Positions 1-12,059 of a DNA stretch of 64,000 nucleotides are shown piece by piece. Within the stretch, counting starts at the first letter, position 1, and each line of letters opens with the position of its first letter. The stretch is from Geosiphon pyriformis (taxonomy: Eukaryota > Glomeromycota > Glomeromycetes > Archaeosporales > Geosiphonaceae). The stretch covers positions 1 to 64,000 of the forward strand of contig JAAOMT010000483.1 of assembly GCA_016748015.1 (NCBI GenBank). Direction: 5' to 3'. The notes beneath the pieces are model-generated. The model did not search any database. It saw nothing but the letters and a program-made list of their open reading frames with translations, and was not told where the DNA came from. The position numbers were made by a program, and so were the translations under genes.

Positions 1-360
1 ATATTACCACCTTTCTTCTTTCATTTGTCTATCTTAATATACCACTTTTACCATTTCTTTCTTACATTTGTATATGTGTATTTATTCACAACACATCACC
101 ACCTTTCTTCTTTCATTTGTCTATATTAATCTACTCTTTTTACCCTTTTTACCGCTTCTTTCTCATATTTGTTTACGTTTATTTATTCTCATCACATATC
201 ATATTACCATTTACTTCTTATATTTGTCTATATTAATCTACTTTTTTCTCCGCTTTTTTATCGCTTTTTTCTTACATTTGTATATGTTCATTTATGCGAA
301 TCATATTCTCTTTTTCTCTTTTTTCTTCTTATATTTGTCTAAATTAATATAGCGTTTTTA
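1..360. repeat. Imperfect tandem repeat, about 105-bp unit, pyrimidine-rich
   Basis: About four degenerate copies of a C/T-rich unit. The core TTTGTCTAnnTTAAT recurs near 24, 116, 223 and 334, giving spacings of roughly 92, 107 and 111 bp. A second conserved core, CTTACATTTGTATATGT and its variants, lies between the copies near 61, 161 and 271. The open frame across it encodes only Leu/Phe/Ile-rich low complexity, so I do not read it as a gene. The array may start upstream of the window. Confidence 0.7.
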
Positions 361-827
361 CCATTTATTTCTATTTAAATAAAATTTACTTGTTGAAAAA
401 CAAAGATTGAATAAAAATTCAAGTCTTATTAAAAAGAGCATAATCATAAAAAAAATCTCATGTTAAAAAAACTATTTATAATTTAAATTCAATATAGTAC
501 ATTTTCTATCTTAAAATCTTTTTTATATAATTTTTTTCACATTGACACAAACAGTATTTACATTTTTGGAACTATTGTAAATTATAAATTAAGTAGTTAT
601 TATGAAAATTTAGTTAATTATATATATTATTTTTGGTAAATAAAAACACATAGCCATTTTGGTCATAATAAATCTATTCTTTCAATAGATTAATTAGCAT
701 ATTAAGTTTTAATAAATATATAAAACATTAAAGAAAAAATTTTTTATATTTGAAATGATATGTGGTTGTTTTCAATTTAAAAATAAAACATATTTTGAAA
801 ATAAATTTTATTAATTATAATTATTAT
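361..827. other. AT-rich spacer with no recognisable feature
   Basis: Very AT-rich DNA between the tandem repeat and the LTR of copy F. I see no gene, RNA or repeat structure in it. Confidence 0.6.
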
Positions 828-1730
828 TGTTACTTATAGAAAAAAAAGTACCAGAAAAGATAAGAAAAACAAATTACAAAATAAACCAATAGAAAAATAG
901 TACTCAACAAATAAGCACATTTTTAAAAAATAAACATATTTTCAAAAATAAATATAATTCTAGAAAGTAGTATAAAAAAGGAGTAAAAATGTATAAAATT
1001 TCATATAACACAAATTATGTATATATAACAAGAGTATTAAAAACAAAAAAAAACAGAATAATAGTTAAAAATAAGTAATTATCCAATACTTTTCTTTTCA
1101 AAAAATAGTTTTCTATAACTTGAAGTAGAATTATATCCATATTAATAAAAATATTTATTATCATTCAATTTATATTATTATTGCTTGATTAAAAAATATT
1201 AATTATTTTTATACTATTAACAATTTATGTTGATAAAATCTAATACTTAACTATATTGGACTAATAGCTTTTGATCATAGCTATTAATAAGATACTAATT
1301 TCTTAGTTTTTTTCTTATTTTTTTTTATTTTGTTTCTTTATTGTTTATTAATTGATTAAGTAATTAAGTGATTAAATACTAAGTAATTAATGTCAAAAAT
1401 AAATTGGTAAAAAACTCATAAAACAAAGATAGAAAACTTAAAAATAACTTATCAAAAAGATACAACTGTCAAATTAAATTGGCCATTATATTAAAGACAG
1501 AAATTTATTATAACATACTAGTTTTTTACAAAACCATAGTTTTATTTCAATTCTTATAAAGATCAATTGTAAAATTAAAAAATACACTTAGCAAAAGTTT
1601 TCAATCATATTTATAAACAAAGACAAGAACAGAATATAAATACTAGCAAATATACTTAAACTAATATAATTATCTAATTAAAAAAACCCCAGTTATTTTT
1701 TTATTTTACTTATTTTATTATTATATACTA
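828..1730 (+). repeat. 5' LTR of degenerate Ty3 copy F (plus orientation)
   Basis: It starts TGTTACTTATAGA, matching the reverse complement of the LTR termini of copies B and D (TGTTACTCATAGA). Further reverse-complement matches to those LTRs are a CCAATnAGAA block near 885, the stretch around 1215-1300 carrying the conserved TTTTGATCATAGCTATTAA block, a T/A homopolymer tract at 1305-1340, and an ATGTCAAAnATnnnnTGGTAAAA block near 1390-1425. The right boundary is estimated from LTR length because the end is too decayed to place. The orientation means it precedes a plus-strand element. Confidence 0.6.
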
Positions 1731-1984
1731 AGAAGTACTATTTACATATCATTAAAATTTGTATTATCATTAATTATAAAGACACCCATAACTTAAATAC
1801 TATTTTAAAACAATTAGAAAAAATCACAATTATTAAAAGCCTATAGTAATTATTTTAAAGAATTTAAATTGCAATTAACAATCTCATCAAAACTTTAATT
1901 ACTATTATCTCAACCTAATTTCGAATTTACCAATAATTAAGCAAAAACCAAATCAAAAGAAAAAAAAAATAACAATTAAAAAAT

Positions 1985-3290
1985 TCATAATCAAAATTTG
2001 ATCTTAAATAACTTGGAAGTCCAAACTCCAATTGTTCAAACTCAACCAAATCCAAACAATTCAAATTCCACTTTTATTTTTCAGTAAAACATATTTTCAG
2101 TTATTTGGATCAATCCACTAATTGCATTAATAGCCACTTTTTAACAACTACAATAACAAATACTTGTACCAATGGCTTATGTACTAATTGTCAAATTAAA
2201 AAAATTTATTGGCAAAAAGAACAATATTCAAGTTTGGTTAAATAATATGACAAAAGTCATTATAGTTAATGAATAAGACAATACTAGAGCCTTTCAAGCA
2301 ATTTTTTACTTTTTACAAAATACTACCAACTTATAATACCAGAATTTTGTAAACAAATCCCAAAATTTTAATGTGTTTAAAACTACATTTTTACAGTATT
2401 TTAGTGATCATAATAGCATTAATTATCTGTTAACTGGCTTTATCACAATCAAGCAAGATAATAATAAAACAGTCACTACTTACTTAAAACACTTCTATAA
2501 AAATCTGTGCCAAATTCAAGCAATTAATTTTGATTACTTTATAGTATTACAAATTTTGAATTAATTTATTTATAGATTACATAGTAATTTGTTATAATAA
2601 GTATGTTTATTATACTCAAATACACTCCAAAATACAGTTATACATATTAGAGATTTCAAAACAACTGAACTTAAAGCCAATTACATCCAAGCCATAAATC
2701 TAATAATAAATAAATTATCTAAATTAAATTTTAAGCTGAAACAATTTAATAATTTTATCAACCAAAAATTGAAAAAATACTTAGTTAATAATACAGTAAT
2801 TTATTAATCTTCTCAATATTGCAACAATTAACAAAACTCAAATTGGTTTTAAAATTAGTTATGTCTATTATTATTATTACCAAATCAACTATAACTACAA
2901 AAGTCATATATTTTCTACTACTGTAGTAAACAAAAACACCTAAAAATGAACTGTAAAGCAAAATTAAATAACCAACAATTGAAAAATTAATATCAAAATT
3001 TTGATTGCAGATTTTAAATTCTAAACTATGCCAATAATTTATTATTAAGACTATATTAACATCAAATCCAATATGTACTAATAATATAATCTCTTATATA
3101 CTTACTGCTAATTTATTAAGTATTAGTGCCAATAATTTATTAATTACTACAGCCACAAATAATTTATTAATCCCAATAAATTCAAATACAGTTCTAAATT
3201 CAAGTCCAAATTATCAATAGAAATTAAAGACTGAAAATCAACCACATTTAACAAAATTAAAGATTGGTAATAGTTATGTATTAACTGATT
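1985..3290 (+). pseudogene. Degenerate gag of Ty3 copy F
   Basis: Conceptual plus-strand translation follows the Gag of copies B and D with many stops. Near 2020 it keeps a Pro/Asn/Gln-rich segment. At 2373-2564 it keeps a clean stretch with the block CQIQAINFDYF, which in D reads CQIQAINADYF. Near 2640-2780 it keeps the block corresponding to D's LKQFSNSINQKLEGYL. Near 2920-2955 is a decayed CCHC zinc knuckle (YYCSKQKHLKMNC) whose first cysteine is lost. Gag coats the retrotransposon RNA. The N-terminal quarter seen in D has no clear counterpart here. Downstream the sequence runs into the inverted LTR of copy A, so pol is missing at this site. It is not functional. Confidence 0.7.
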
Positions 3291-3359
3291 TCTAATTCTT
3301 TAAACTGGTCATCAAGATTATGCCCAAGAAATTTAGAAAATAAGTATGTTCAAAACCCA

Positions 3360-3831
3360 AATTTTCAAAAAAAAAACAAGAAATTAGTATTCTGTCAATA
3401 ATTATGATCAAGAGCTATTGTTTTAGTATGATTAAATATTAGATTCTATTAACATGAAGTTTTAATAGTGAGAAAATAATTAATATTTTTAATCAAGTAA
3501 TAATAATATAAATTAAATGATAATTAGATATTTTATTAATATTAATGTGTTTTTATTTCAAGTTATAAAAAACTATTTTTTAAAAAATAAGTATTGGAAT
3601 TCTAAACTCTATTGAATTCTAAATACTTTTTTGTTTCTAATACTCTTGTTATATATACATAATTTGTGTTATACAAAATTTCTAGAAATTTTATAATTTC
3701 TTAAGAAGAATCTTACAATTTTGGAATCTTACAATTTTTTAAGAAAAATTCTGGAATTTTTTTTTTATTATGCCTATTTCTGATTGGCTATTTTTATTTA
3801 TTATTATAATTCTTAATTTCTATGAATAACA
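3360..3831 (-). repeat. Truncated 3' LTR of Ty3 copy A
   Basis: It shares with the B, D and H LTRs the block ATGATCAAGAGCTATTGTTTTAGT (split near 3406), the TATATATACATAAT block, the short GGAATTC-like repeats, the CTGATTGGCTA block and the terminus TATGAATAACA. Because A is encoded on the minus strand, this is its 3' LTR. The outer half expected from family length is absent; the sequence upstream is copy F gag. Confidence 0.7.
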
Positions 3832-3859
3832 TTATTTTTTCTTTTAATATTGAGCTCTA

Positions 3860-5660
3860 TCAAGATTTCCTAAATTTTTTAAATCTCCCTTTTAAATTAG
3901 TTCTATTACTTTTTTCTCAAGAATTACTTAGGCAATATTGGTCTGTAATTCTTCAAATTGGGTATTGGTAATTTTTTCTAATTTTTTAATAGTTACTGTG
4001 TTCATTGTTGAGTGTAACAATATTTTCAAACAGTTTTGAAACCCTATTTGTAACTGGTATATTGCTTATATCTGTGTAAATAAATTGTTCTTTCTCACAA
4101 ATTGTTCAAGTTATTGTAATATTGTTATGTTAAATATCTGTTTTGTTTTATCTGTATATAAGTTTTGAATATTGAGTTTTTGTCCCAAGTAATAATAGCA
4201 GAAGTTTTTTGGAAATTGTTGTGTCCATTATTTTTAATTTTTTTTTGTTAACTTCTTGTATAGTATTATTGTCTTTGATATTTTTATAGATATTTTTACT
4301 TTTATTATTATATCTTTTACTATATTTTTATATCTTATGCAGTATTTGGTATTAAAATTTCTATTTTTTTTTGTATATTGAATGATTTATTGATTAATTG
4401 TGATTTTTATGTTTAATTTTTGATGTTTAATTAGTTAAAATAATTGTTGGACTAGTGAGTAAATGTTATTGGTTATTTCTATCTTTCTATTAGCTTTTGT
4501 TACATGCATTGGTTTCTTATATACTGTTTTTATAGATCAATTTAATATGTTTGTATTAATAATTATGATTGGTTTTAGATCTTATAGAATTTTATTTGGT
4601 TGAATTAGTATTTGTTGTACTCCTAATTGTGGAATATTACTAATAGATAATAATACTATATTGTAATATAGTTTTAGTTAATTCTTATGTGCTGTTTTAG
4701 CTAAAATTTTGTTGTTTCATCTTAATTTATAAGCTTTATTTCCAAGAATTTTTTTAATGTAAAATGGTTTGTCTTATTTTGGGTCAAATTTTTTATTCTA
4801 TTGTTTTTTTGCTTTGGTATAATATAAAAGTACTTTGTCTCCAATTCTGAATTTGACTGGTTTATCTAGTAATTAGTTATTATATTGTTTTTTTTTGTTT
4901 TGTTTGTGACTTTTGTATATTATTAACTGTTTTTTGTTTTTTGTTTTCTAAAGTTTTTATTAAATTATATGTTTTTTTTAGCAATGTTTTTTGAAAGTTG
5001 GCTTTTTTTATTGGTTCTGTTAAATATGTATTAATATTTATTTCTACTAATAATATTGCTGTTCTTTTATAAACAAGTTCAAATAATGTTATTTATATGG
5101 TATCTTGCTTTATTGTTTGATAAGCAAATAATATTAATAATATAAACAAATTCCATTTGTTCTGGTTTTCTTGGCTGATCTTGGCTATTACTTTATATAA
5201 TGTTTTGTTGAACTTTTCGACTAAGTCATTTGTTTGTGAATAATATAGTAATAATAATAGTCTCTTAATTCCAAATTTTTAACTTAATTTTGTTAATATT
5301 CTGTTTACAAAATGGATTTTTTGGTTTGATAATAATTCTTTTGAACATCTATATTGACAAATCAAATCTTGATGAACAAATTTGGCTATGAATTTTGCAT
5401 CTACTCTTTAAATTGTCTTTGTTTTTGGCCATTTTGTAAAATAGTCCATAACTACTGCTATATATTAATTGTCTCTGTTGGTTATTGTTAATGGTTTAAC
5501 AAAATTAATTCCAATTTAATTAAATAGTTGTTCTACTTTAATTGGTTTTAATAATTCATTGGGTTTTGTTCTTTTTCTTCTCTAATAAACATCACAATTT
5601 TGAACATATTAGATAATATTTGGATATATAAATGGCCAATAGTATTTTTTTCTGTTTTTT
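3860..5660 (-). pseudogene. Copy A integrase and C-terminal extension, degenerate
   Basis: Reverse translation gives the Ty3 integrase order. A zinc-binding part lies near 5580-5700 (C-x2-C, counterpart of B's CDACQ). The catalytic core lies about 5230-5560, including the counterpart of D's YLTKWPEAKAIQ near 5400-5460. The distal core with the glutamate of VERFNRT lies near 5190-5230. The C-terminal region around 4700-5000 carries the counterpart of D's FKIGDKVLLH. From about 4700 down to 3860 it continues into the same extension seen in B and D, ending next to the polypurine tract. It contains numerous stops. Confidence 0.6.
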
Positions 5661-5949
5661 TTTATGATTACTTCTTTATGAAAATGTTCTGCTGTCAAAT
5701 TTGAATGCATATTGAACAGTATTGTTTTTTCTCTAGTTTTGTGATTACTTTAAATGATTGGTCTGAATATTTTTTGTTTTTCTAATATAGTATATTTTGG
5801 TAAGTAATAAAGTATTTTGATTATTGTTTTATGTTATTTTGTTTTTTTTGAAATAATTTTTCCTTGAACTATTGAGTATTAATATAATGTTAAAGTTGTT
5901 AATATTTTTGTGTGTTTGTTTTTTGTTATATTTTTGGGTTAAAATGTTT

Positions 5950-7290
5950 TAGATTTGTCTTATTTATAACAAATTATTAGCATTTCTGTTTTTTTTCTTT
6001 TTTTATAATGTACTATATAATTAAATAGTAATAGTTCTATTTTCTATCTTCCATGGTAATTGTTTTTAAATTTTTGCTTTTGAATTGATGTTAATCTTTT
6101 GTGATTAGTGTATACATCAAACTTTTAACTTAAATATTTCTTCTATTTGATAATAGTCTAATAAATTGCTAAATGTTTTAATACTGAAATTCCATAGTTC
6201 TTTTCAGCTAAACTTAAATTTCAGCTAATATATGTCACTAAATGTTCTTGTCTATTAATTTTTTTTGTAACAATATGGCTCCCAATGTTTAATTAAATGC
6301 ATCAGTAGTAATGATAAATGGCTTGCTGTAATCTGAATAGATTAGTATTGAAGCTTAAATAAGCTTTTTTCTTAAGATGTTAAAAACTTCTTGTTGGGTT
6401 TCAGTTCATTTATATTTAATATTCTTTGCTTAGAGCTGGTTAAATAATTGAGCCAGTTTGAAGAAGTTTTGAATGAAGCAATAATAGTATTTAACAAATC
6501 TCAAGAATGTTCTTAATTCTATAAGATTTTTTAATACTAAAAGTTTTTGACTATTTCAATCTTGTTTGAATCTGTTTTTATGCCATTTTTGTCTATAATA
6601 TATTCCAAAAATTTGAGTTCAGTTTTGCTAAAGAAACATTTGGTTGTATTCAATTTTAATTCAACTCTTTTAATCTTTCAAATACTTGTTAAAAATAATA
6701 AAAATGATTATCAAATGTTTTTGAGAATACATTGGTGTCATTTAAATAGATTACTACTAATTTTTATTGTAATCTAGTGTAAACAATTTCTATAAGCTAT
6801 TAGAAAGTGGCTAAAACATTGATTAAGCCAAATAGTATAATATTAAATTCAAAATTTTCTTCTTTAGTTGTAAATGCTGTTTTCTTCTTGTTAAGTGAAT
6901 TTATGGCTACTTGTTAGTAACTATTATCTAAATCTAATATTGAAAACCATTTTTTCTCTTTAAAAGCATTAAATAACTTCTGGATCTATGAAATTAAATA
7001 GCTGTTTTTACAAATAATACTGTTGAGTTTTTGGTAGTTTACACAAAAGCAAATCTTTTCATTCTTTTTCTGGACCAGTACTACTAATAATAACTATAAA
7101 CTCATTAATAATTAAATTAACTTGTTGTTTAAAATTCTGTTGATTTCTTGTCAAATGATCTTATAGCTAACTGGTAGTATTTTGTATGCTCTTTGTTTAA
7201 TTGGCATTATATCTTTAGTTTTAATCTAATGTTAAATAATATTAGTTCTGCCAAATTTGTTTTTACTAACAAAAATGTCAGTAAAATTGT
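5950..7290 (-). pseudogene. Copy A reverse transcriptase-RNase H, degenerate
   Basis: The RT runs from about 7290 down to 6420 and is collinear with B and D. The catalytic YxDD position reads YLND at 6737-6748 (TAT TTA AAT GAC on the minus strand), so the first aspartate is asparagine. The RNase H part lies about 6420-5990 and includes the counterpart of B's TDASGQALGAVLSQ near 6290. Multiple in-frame stops make it non-functional. Confidence 0.65.
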
Positions 7291-7384
7291 TAAGTAGTAT
7301 TTTGAGTTGTATATATTGAAGTGAATCTAAATTTTCTAAGTTTATTTGCTTCAATTTTTTTGGTTATAACAAATAACATTCTTC

Positions 7385-8515
7385 TTATTTATATATGATT
7401 TGTAATATAATATTTACATATTTACACAGTTGTGAAAAGTCTGAAATGTTAGTTGGTGATTGGTTTTTAACTTCAATGCTTAAGTATTTAATAGTAGTTC
7501 TATTTGGTATTTTTATAAGATCTTCAGTTGTGTTGTATATAGGAATCTTGATGTATTTGTAAGTTTTGATTAATATATAGAGATTGATAATACCAATCTC
7601 TTCTAATTCACAAATATTTGTTTTAACTTCAAAAATCTGGGGTTGATTTTTCATCTTTTTCTTTATAACTAATATATATTGGTCATATAGTAAAATAAAA
7701 ATTGATTGATGGGTGAAAATAAATTCTCACTGATCAATAATTTCCTCTTTTGTTATATTAACTGGTATTTTTATTCTACTCATAAATCCGAATTTCTTTA
7801 TCTCTTTAACTGTAATTTTTAATTTTTCTCTTATTTTCACTAATATTAACTGAGCTATTTTAACCAAAAACAGGAATATTGTTTGTGTTATTTTTTTATT
7901 TGGTTCAATTGTGTATCCTTTTTTTGAGTTATTTTGTAGCATTGCAATAATATTTCCTATATATCCTGTGTCAATTATTTTTTCTTTGATATTAATTCCT
8001 TTTTTTATTAAATTAGATTTAGAGACTAATTAAACCATTGTTATTGCTAGAATTTCCAGTATTATTTTCAAATCTATACTGGTGCATAAATGAGATTTTA
8101 ATCTGATAGCAGTTTTTCTTAAGTATCTAAGATTAAATTCTGTATTAGTATTATGTGCATATTCTGGTATAATATTTTGATCATTATTACTAAACTATTT
8201 AAGTTTTTGCTTTTTTGAAAGATTTGAAAGTGTAATATATTGTTCAGAGTTTTCATTGAAGTTTGAATTATTGTTATTATTATTATTATTATTGTAAACA
8301 GTATTAGAATCATTGTTGTTGTCATTATTAGAGTCTGAATTGCAATTGAATTTTGATTTCAATTCTGATGCACATTCACTGATTGGTTCTTTTTCTTTTA
8401 GAATTGAATAGATTATGTATAGTAATAGATTGTAAATAAGGTTACAATTATTACAATATTTAAAGTCACTGAAAATTAAGCAATGTTTACAAAGTTTAGT
8501 GTTTAATTGTTCCAA
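7385..8515 (-). pseudogene. Copy A dUTPase and cysteine-rich linker, degenerate
   Basis: Three open segments remain. 8515-8195 begins with a zinc-ribbon-like region (LCKHC then YCNNC) and continues into an Asn-rich linker, including nine consecutive Asn codons, where B and D have Asp/Ser. 7942-7727 covers dUTPase motifs 4-5 (EPNKKITQTIF, KIAQLI, KKFGFMSRI), and sequence between the two holds motif 1 and a decayed motif 3. 7654-7385 is the pre-RT segment ending CKYVNIILQTIYK-like, equivalent to CEYVDITSQTIYG in D. The dUTPase call rests on the much clearer D copy. Confidence 0.65.
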
Positions 8516-9269
8516 ATGCTGCTTTTACTTTTTTTTAGTGGGTGCTAAATCTTGGTAGTGTTTATGGAATTTTTTTGAATTGCTCAGAATATTGATAAAT
8601 ATATTTGGATTGAAAATAAGAACAGTCTCAACAGATTTTGGTAAGTTGTTTTTTATTATTAATATTTTACTGAACAAAATGCCTTCAACTTTAACACTTG
8701 TTATTTACCAAATTTTGTTTTCATTATATGGGTAACCATCCAAATATGAGAGTACTCTGTTTTACATAGCATTAAAAGACATTTTTTAGCTTACTCAGTC
8801 ACTTATAAAAATTGTGTATTAATATATTGTGTTATATATTTTTTCTTAACCAAGAATGTTATTCCATATTCCTTCATTAAGTAAAGTTTCTCCACAAGCA
8901 AAACATGGTTTATTGTCTTACTTTTCTTGTTTTTTTGAATACCCAAAACATTTTTAGTGGCACAATTTACAGTAATAGTGAGTATATGTCTTTAATCTTT
9001 TTCAGATAAGATTTAAGGTCTTATAGAAAAAAGCTTCTTAAAGTTAATACATTTAAGTAGGATATAAGATGATTTTTTTCTGGTTTCCATTGAGCATAAA
9101 ACATGCCAACTGTTATTTGTTTCTTTTGTGAAAAGAGTGGTTTGAGATTTGTCTTTTTTTTTTTATTGTTTCAGAATAAGATTAATAGTAGCTTATTGTA
9201 TTATTGTTAGTCTATAAGACTTGATAAACCTTTCAGATAGGTTTTTTTTTTCAAAATTGATTAATAGTA

Positions 9270-9850
9270 ATTGGATAGTAGTATTTGTTTTAAAGTAGTT
9301 ACAAATAGCTGGTATCTGAGTTTGCTGACCATCTTAACTAAGCTATAACTTTTGTATAATCTAGTTAAATACAGTATTGGTCTTGAATAGCCAATTATTA
9401 CCAATAAAAGCTTGATATTGTGTAGCTTTTATAATTAAAACTTTGATTAGTATAATAATGCCATTAACTTCAAAAAAAAATCATTAATTTTACCAATAAA
9501 AGTTTTGGTTACTCTATTGGCTGTAATAATTCTAGTGCTAACAGCATAATTAACTTAGCAACTTAATTGGTTCATAAGTTGTTATGTAATAATGCTGTTT
9601 GTTAATCCACTATTAAGAATTGGCTTGATAGATTGGCCATCAACTATGGCATTAGTATACATGGCAGTAATTAGTTTGGCATTAAAAGCAACTCTACTGA
9701 ATAATAGTGTTTTTGATTGGTGTTCTAATTTAAATAGAAAGATAGTAGCTAATAATTTGTTTTCTATAATAGTTGCTAATAAAATGTTATTAATAAGTAG
9801 TGTTGGATTGGTTTTCAAGTTGTTGGATGGATTGTTTTTTGAAGTAATTA
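9270..9850 (-). pseudogene. Copy A aspartic protease, degenerate
   Basis: 9818-9582 is open and aligns with D's protease N-terminal part (AMYTNAIVDGQSIKPILNSG). The active-site D-S/T-G reads N-S-G, a D-to-N change that would abolish catalysis in an aspartic protease. The downstream flap and core region continues to about 9270 with stops. Confidence 0.7.
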
Positions 9851-9859
9851 AGAGACTTA

Positions 9860-10636
9860 AATAGTTCTGAGAATTTAGGTTTTAGGTGTACCCATTTTTT
9901 GAACTCTGCTAGCATAATCCTAATGGCTGGTTGGAGGAACTGGAAATTGATTAGTGCAGTATTATCACTGATTTTTAATTCTGCTGAATGTGTATAATTC
10001 TTGGCCTTAAATTTTTGGTGGATGTTGACACAATAATTTGGAGTAACACTTAAATTTGTTGGAGTTGATAAATTACTTATGGCTGTGGTTAATAGATTAC
10101 CAGTGCTGGAGTTTAATATACTAAAAATAAATATATTAGTTGTTGTATTATTGGGATGTAATAAGATTAATATTGATATTGTTCCTAATTTAGGGTGTAA
10201 TTTGAAGTTTAAAACCTGTGATTGGAGTTTTGATATTGATTTTTCAATTGTTGGTTATTAATCTAGAATGACAATTTGCTTTTAAATAACTTTATTTATT
10301 ACAATGATGACAATTATGACAATTATGCATTTTTTGTTGCTATAATTAATTTGATAATAATAATGGTATTGAATACAACTGATTTTGAAAATAATTGGAG
10401 TTTTTTTAATTGTTACAATATTGTGAAGACTAATAAATAGTTTAATTATTAGTTAAGTATTTTTTTAATTTGTAGTTAATAAAATTATTAAATTGTTTCA
10501 GCTTAGAATCCAATTTAAATAATCTATTTATTATTAAATTTATGACTTGAACATAGTTGGCTTTGAGTTTGACCAATTTAAAATCTCTAACATGTGTAAT
10601 TACATATTAAAGAGTATTTGGGTGTATTATAAAAGC
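9860..10636 (-). pseudogene. Copy A gag C-terminal part, truncated
   Basis: It contains the counterpart of D's Tyr/Gln/Pro-rich tail (about 10050-10250), a decayed CCHC knuckle near 10290-10330, and the SNSINQKLEGYL-type helix near 10450-10500. It ends at 10636 where D gag continues (counterpart of D about 59370), so the N-terminal half of Gag and the 5' LTR are missing. Confidence 0.6.
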
Positions 10637-10639
10637 CTA

Positions 10640-11090
10640 TAGAATGACATTTCTAAAAGAGAAGGAACCTGTGATAAGTCTTGTCAATACACTATCTTAA
10701 TCAACAACTGGATGTGAAAAAAACTTCATTCACTACAACATATTAATAAACAATAAACTAACTGGAGGACTATCCTTACAATGAAGAGAAAATCTGAAAA
10801 ATGGCTCTAGCAAAATATGAGAAAGCCATCATCAAAAAAATACACACTATTAAAAATGTTTCATAATTGTCAAAGAAATAAACAACCTATTTACAGATGA
10901 TCTGAAAGCATTTTAAGACCAATACTAAGAATTGGCTTTTACTTAGGAAGAACAGAAACAAAGGCTAGCTAATCTCAATATAAAGCTGTGTAATTATTGT
11001 CTGATTTTTTGTCATTTTCAGTACTGCAACAAGTGTGATTTCTTATTTAATCTACCTTCAAAAAAGTTATATCTTATCACAAAATTATTA
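10640..11090 (+). pseudogene. Copy E cysteine-rich region between protease and dUTPase
   Basis: It begins with the counterpart of D's LGKEERVTSHADTRFL (here FLKEKEPVISLVNT), then the degraded WRRAV...DDKIW...MALAKI block near 10760-10840. At about 10987-11050 follows a well-kept zinc-ribbon-like segment reading LCNYC...CHFQYCNKCDF. Family members B and A carry the same two C-x2-C pairs; D has lost the second. Several stops. Confidence 0.6.
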
Positions 11091-11189
11091 GAACCTAAAG
11101 AAGATCATGAATTAATTACCAAGGACATATTATTTCAAAAGCCAAATGAAACTGTTGAAATAGAACAGTATCTTGTCTACTTTAATCTC

Positions 11190-11760
11190 TCTAAAGAATT
11201 GAAATTAAAATGGTATAATGACAATTATAAAAAAATATGCTCTGAGAAAACACATAAAACTGATATTGGTTTTAACTTAAGATATTTTGAACAATCATCC
11301 ATAGTTATAACTCCACATTTTCTTGTAACAATAGATCTAAAAATAGTTTTGGAAATTTTTATTAGTACAATAGTACAAGTCACATCTTGATCTGGTCTGG
11401 CCAAGAAAAAAATCAATATAAAAAAAAGAATCATTGATGCTGAATACACAGAAAACATTATTATAATGTTATAAAACAATTCAGACCAACTCTACAAAAT
11501 TAATTCACAAAAAAAAATTGCTCAAGTTATCTTTCTGCTTTTTGTAAAAATACCCTAATTAACTTCAATTACTACATGCAAAAAATTAGGTCCCATCACC
11601 AAAGAAATTAACAGATTTAAATCAAGTAGAAAAAGAAACATATCTGTTAACTTTATTGAAAAAGACAGTAATTAGATAAAACTTATATATACAGACACAA
11701 TTATTTCTATCTTTCTATATTGACAATACATTCTCAAAATAGAGAGAAAAATCTAAGATC
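11190..11760 (+). pseudogene. Copy E dUTPase domain, degenerate
   Basis: The open segment 11199-11390 contains KWYNDN and motif 1, IGFNLRY. After a stop the frame continues with motif 2, SGLAKKKINI, and motif 3, RIIDAEYTENI (about 11395-11460). It then shows motif 4, KKIAQVIF (about 11505-11540), and a decayed glycine-poor motif 5, INRFKSSRK (about 11605-11635). The spacing and order match dUTPases, which hydrolyse dUTP to dUMP and pyrophosphate. Motif 3 keeps the catalytic Asp, while motif 5 has lost its glycines. Dead copy. Confidence 0.75.
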
Positions 11761-12059
11761 AAGTTATATTATTTAAAGCCAATCCAGAAATCTGCTCTCT
11801 AGCTGACATAGCCAACTTGTATATACCAATTAAAGCCCATAAACATTTAAAAATCTTCATCTATAATTACTGAAAATATCATTAAAATCTTAGAAGGAAC
11901 TCTTGTTGGTTTCATATCTCTAAACATTCAGAATTCAGAAAAACCACAATTCATTCCAAATTTTGTCCAATTATACTTATTTTGTAACATTATCTTGTAA
12001 GTATAAAACCTGCCAAAAAAAAGTTACTTGTTTATGTCAGAAGAAATCAACAAATTAAA

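Larger units (their letters stand above)
3360..10636 (-). mobile_element. Ty3/gypsy copy A, dUTPase-bearing family, heavily decayed
   Basis: A minus-strand element reading, from right to left, gag, protease, cysteine-rich region, dUTPase, RT, RNase H, integrase, C-terminal extension, polypurine tract and 3' LTR, collinear with D (51530-61671). Nearly every domain holds several stops, most of them where D has Gln or Trp codons. The right end stops inside gag at 10636, where it abuts plus-strand copy E head to head; no 5' LTR is present. It is an old, dead copy. Confidence 0.75.

Noticed and set aside
68-352. 94-codon open frame on the plus strand
   Set aside because: Leu/Phe/Ile/Tyr low complexity from a C/T-rich tandem repeat; no domain or coding signal.
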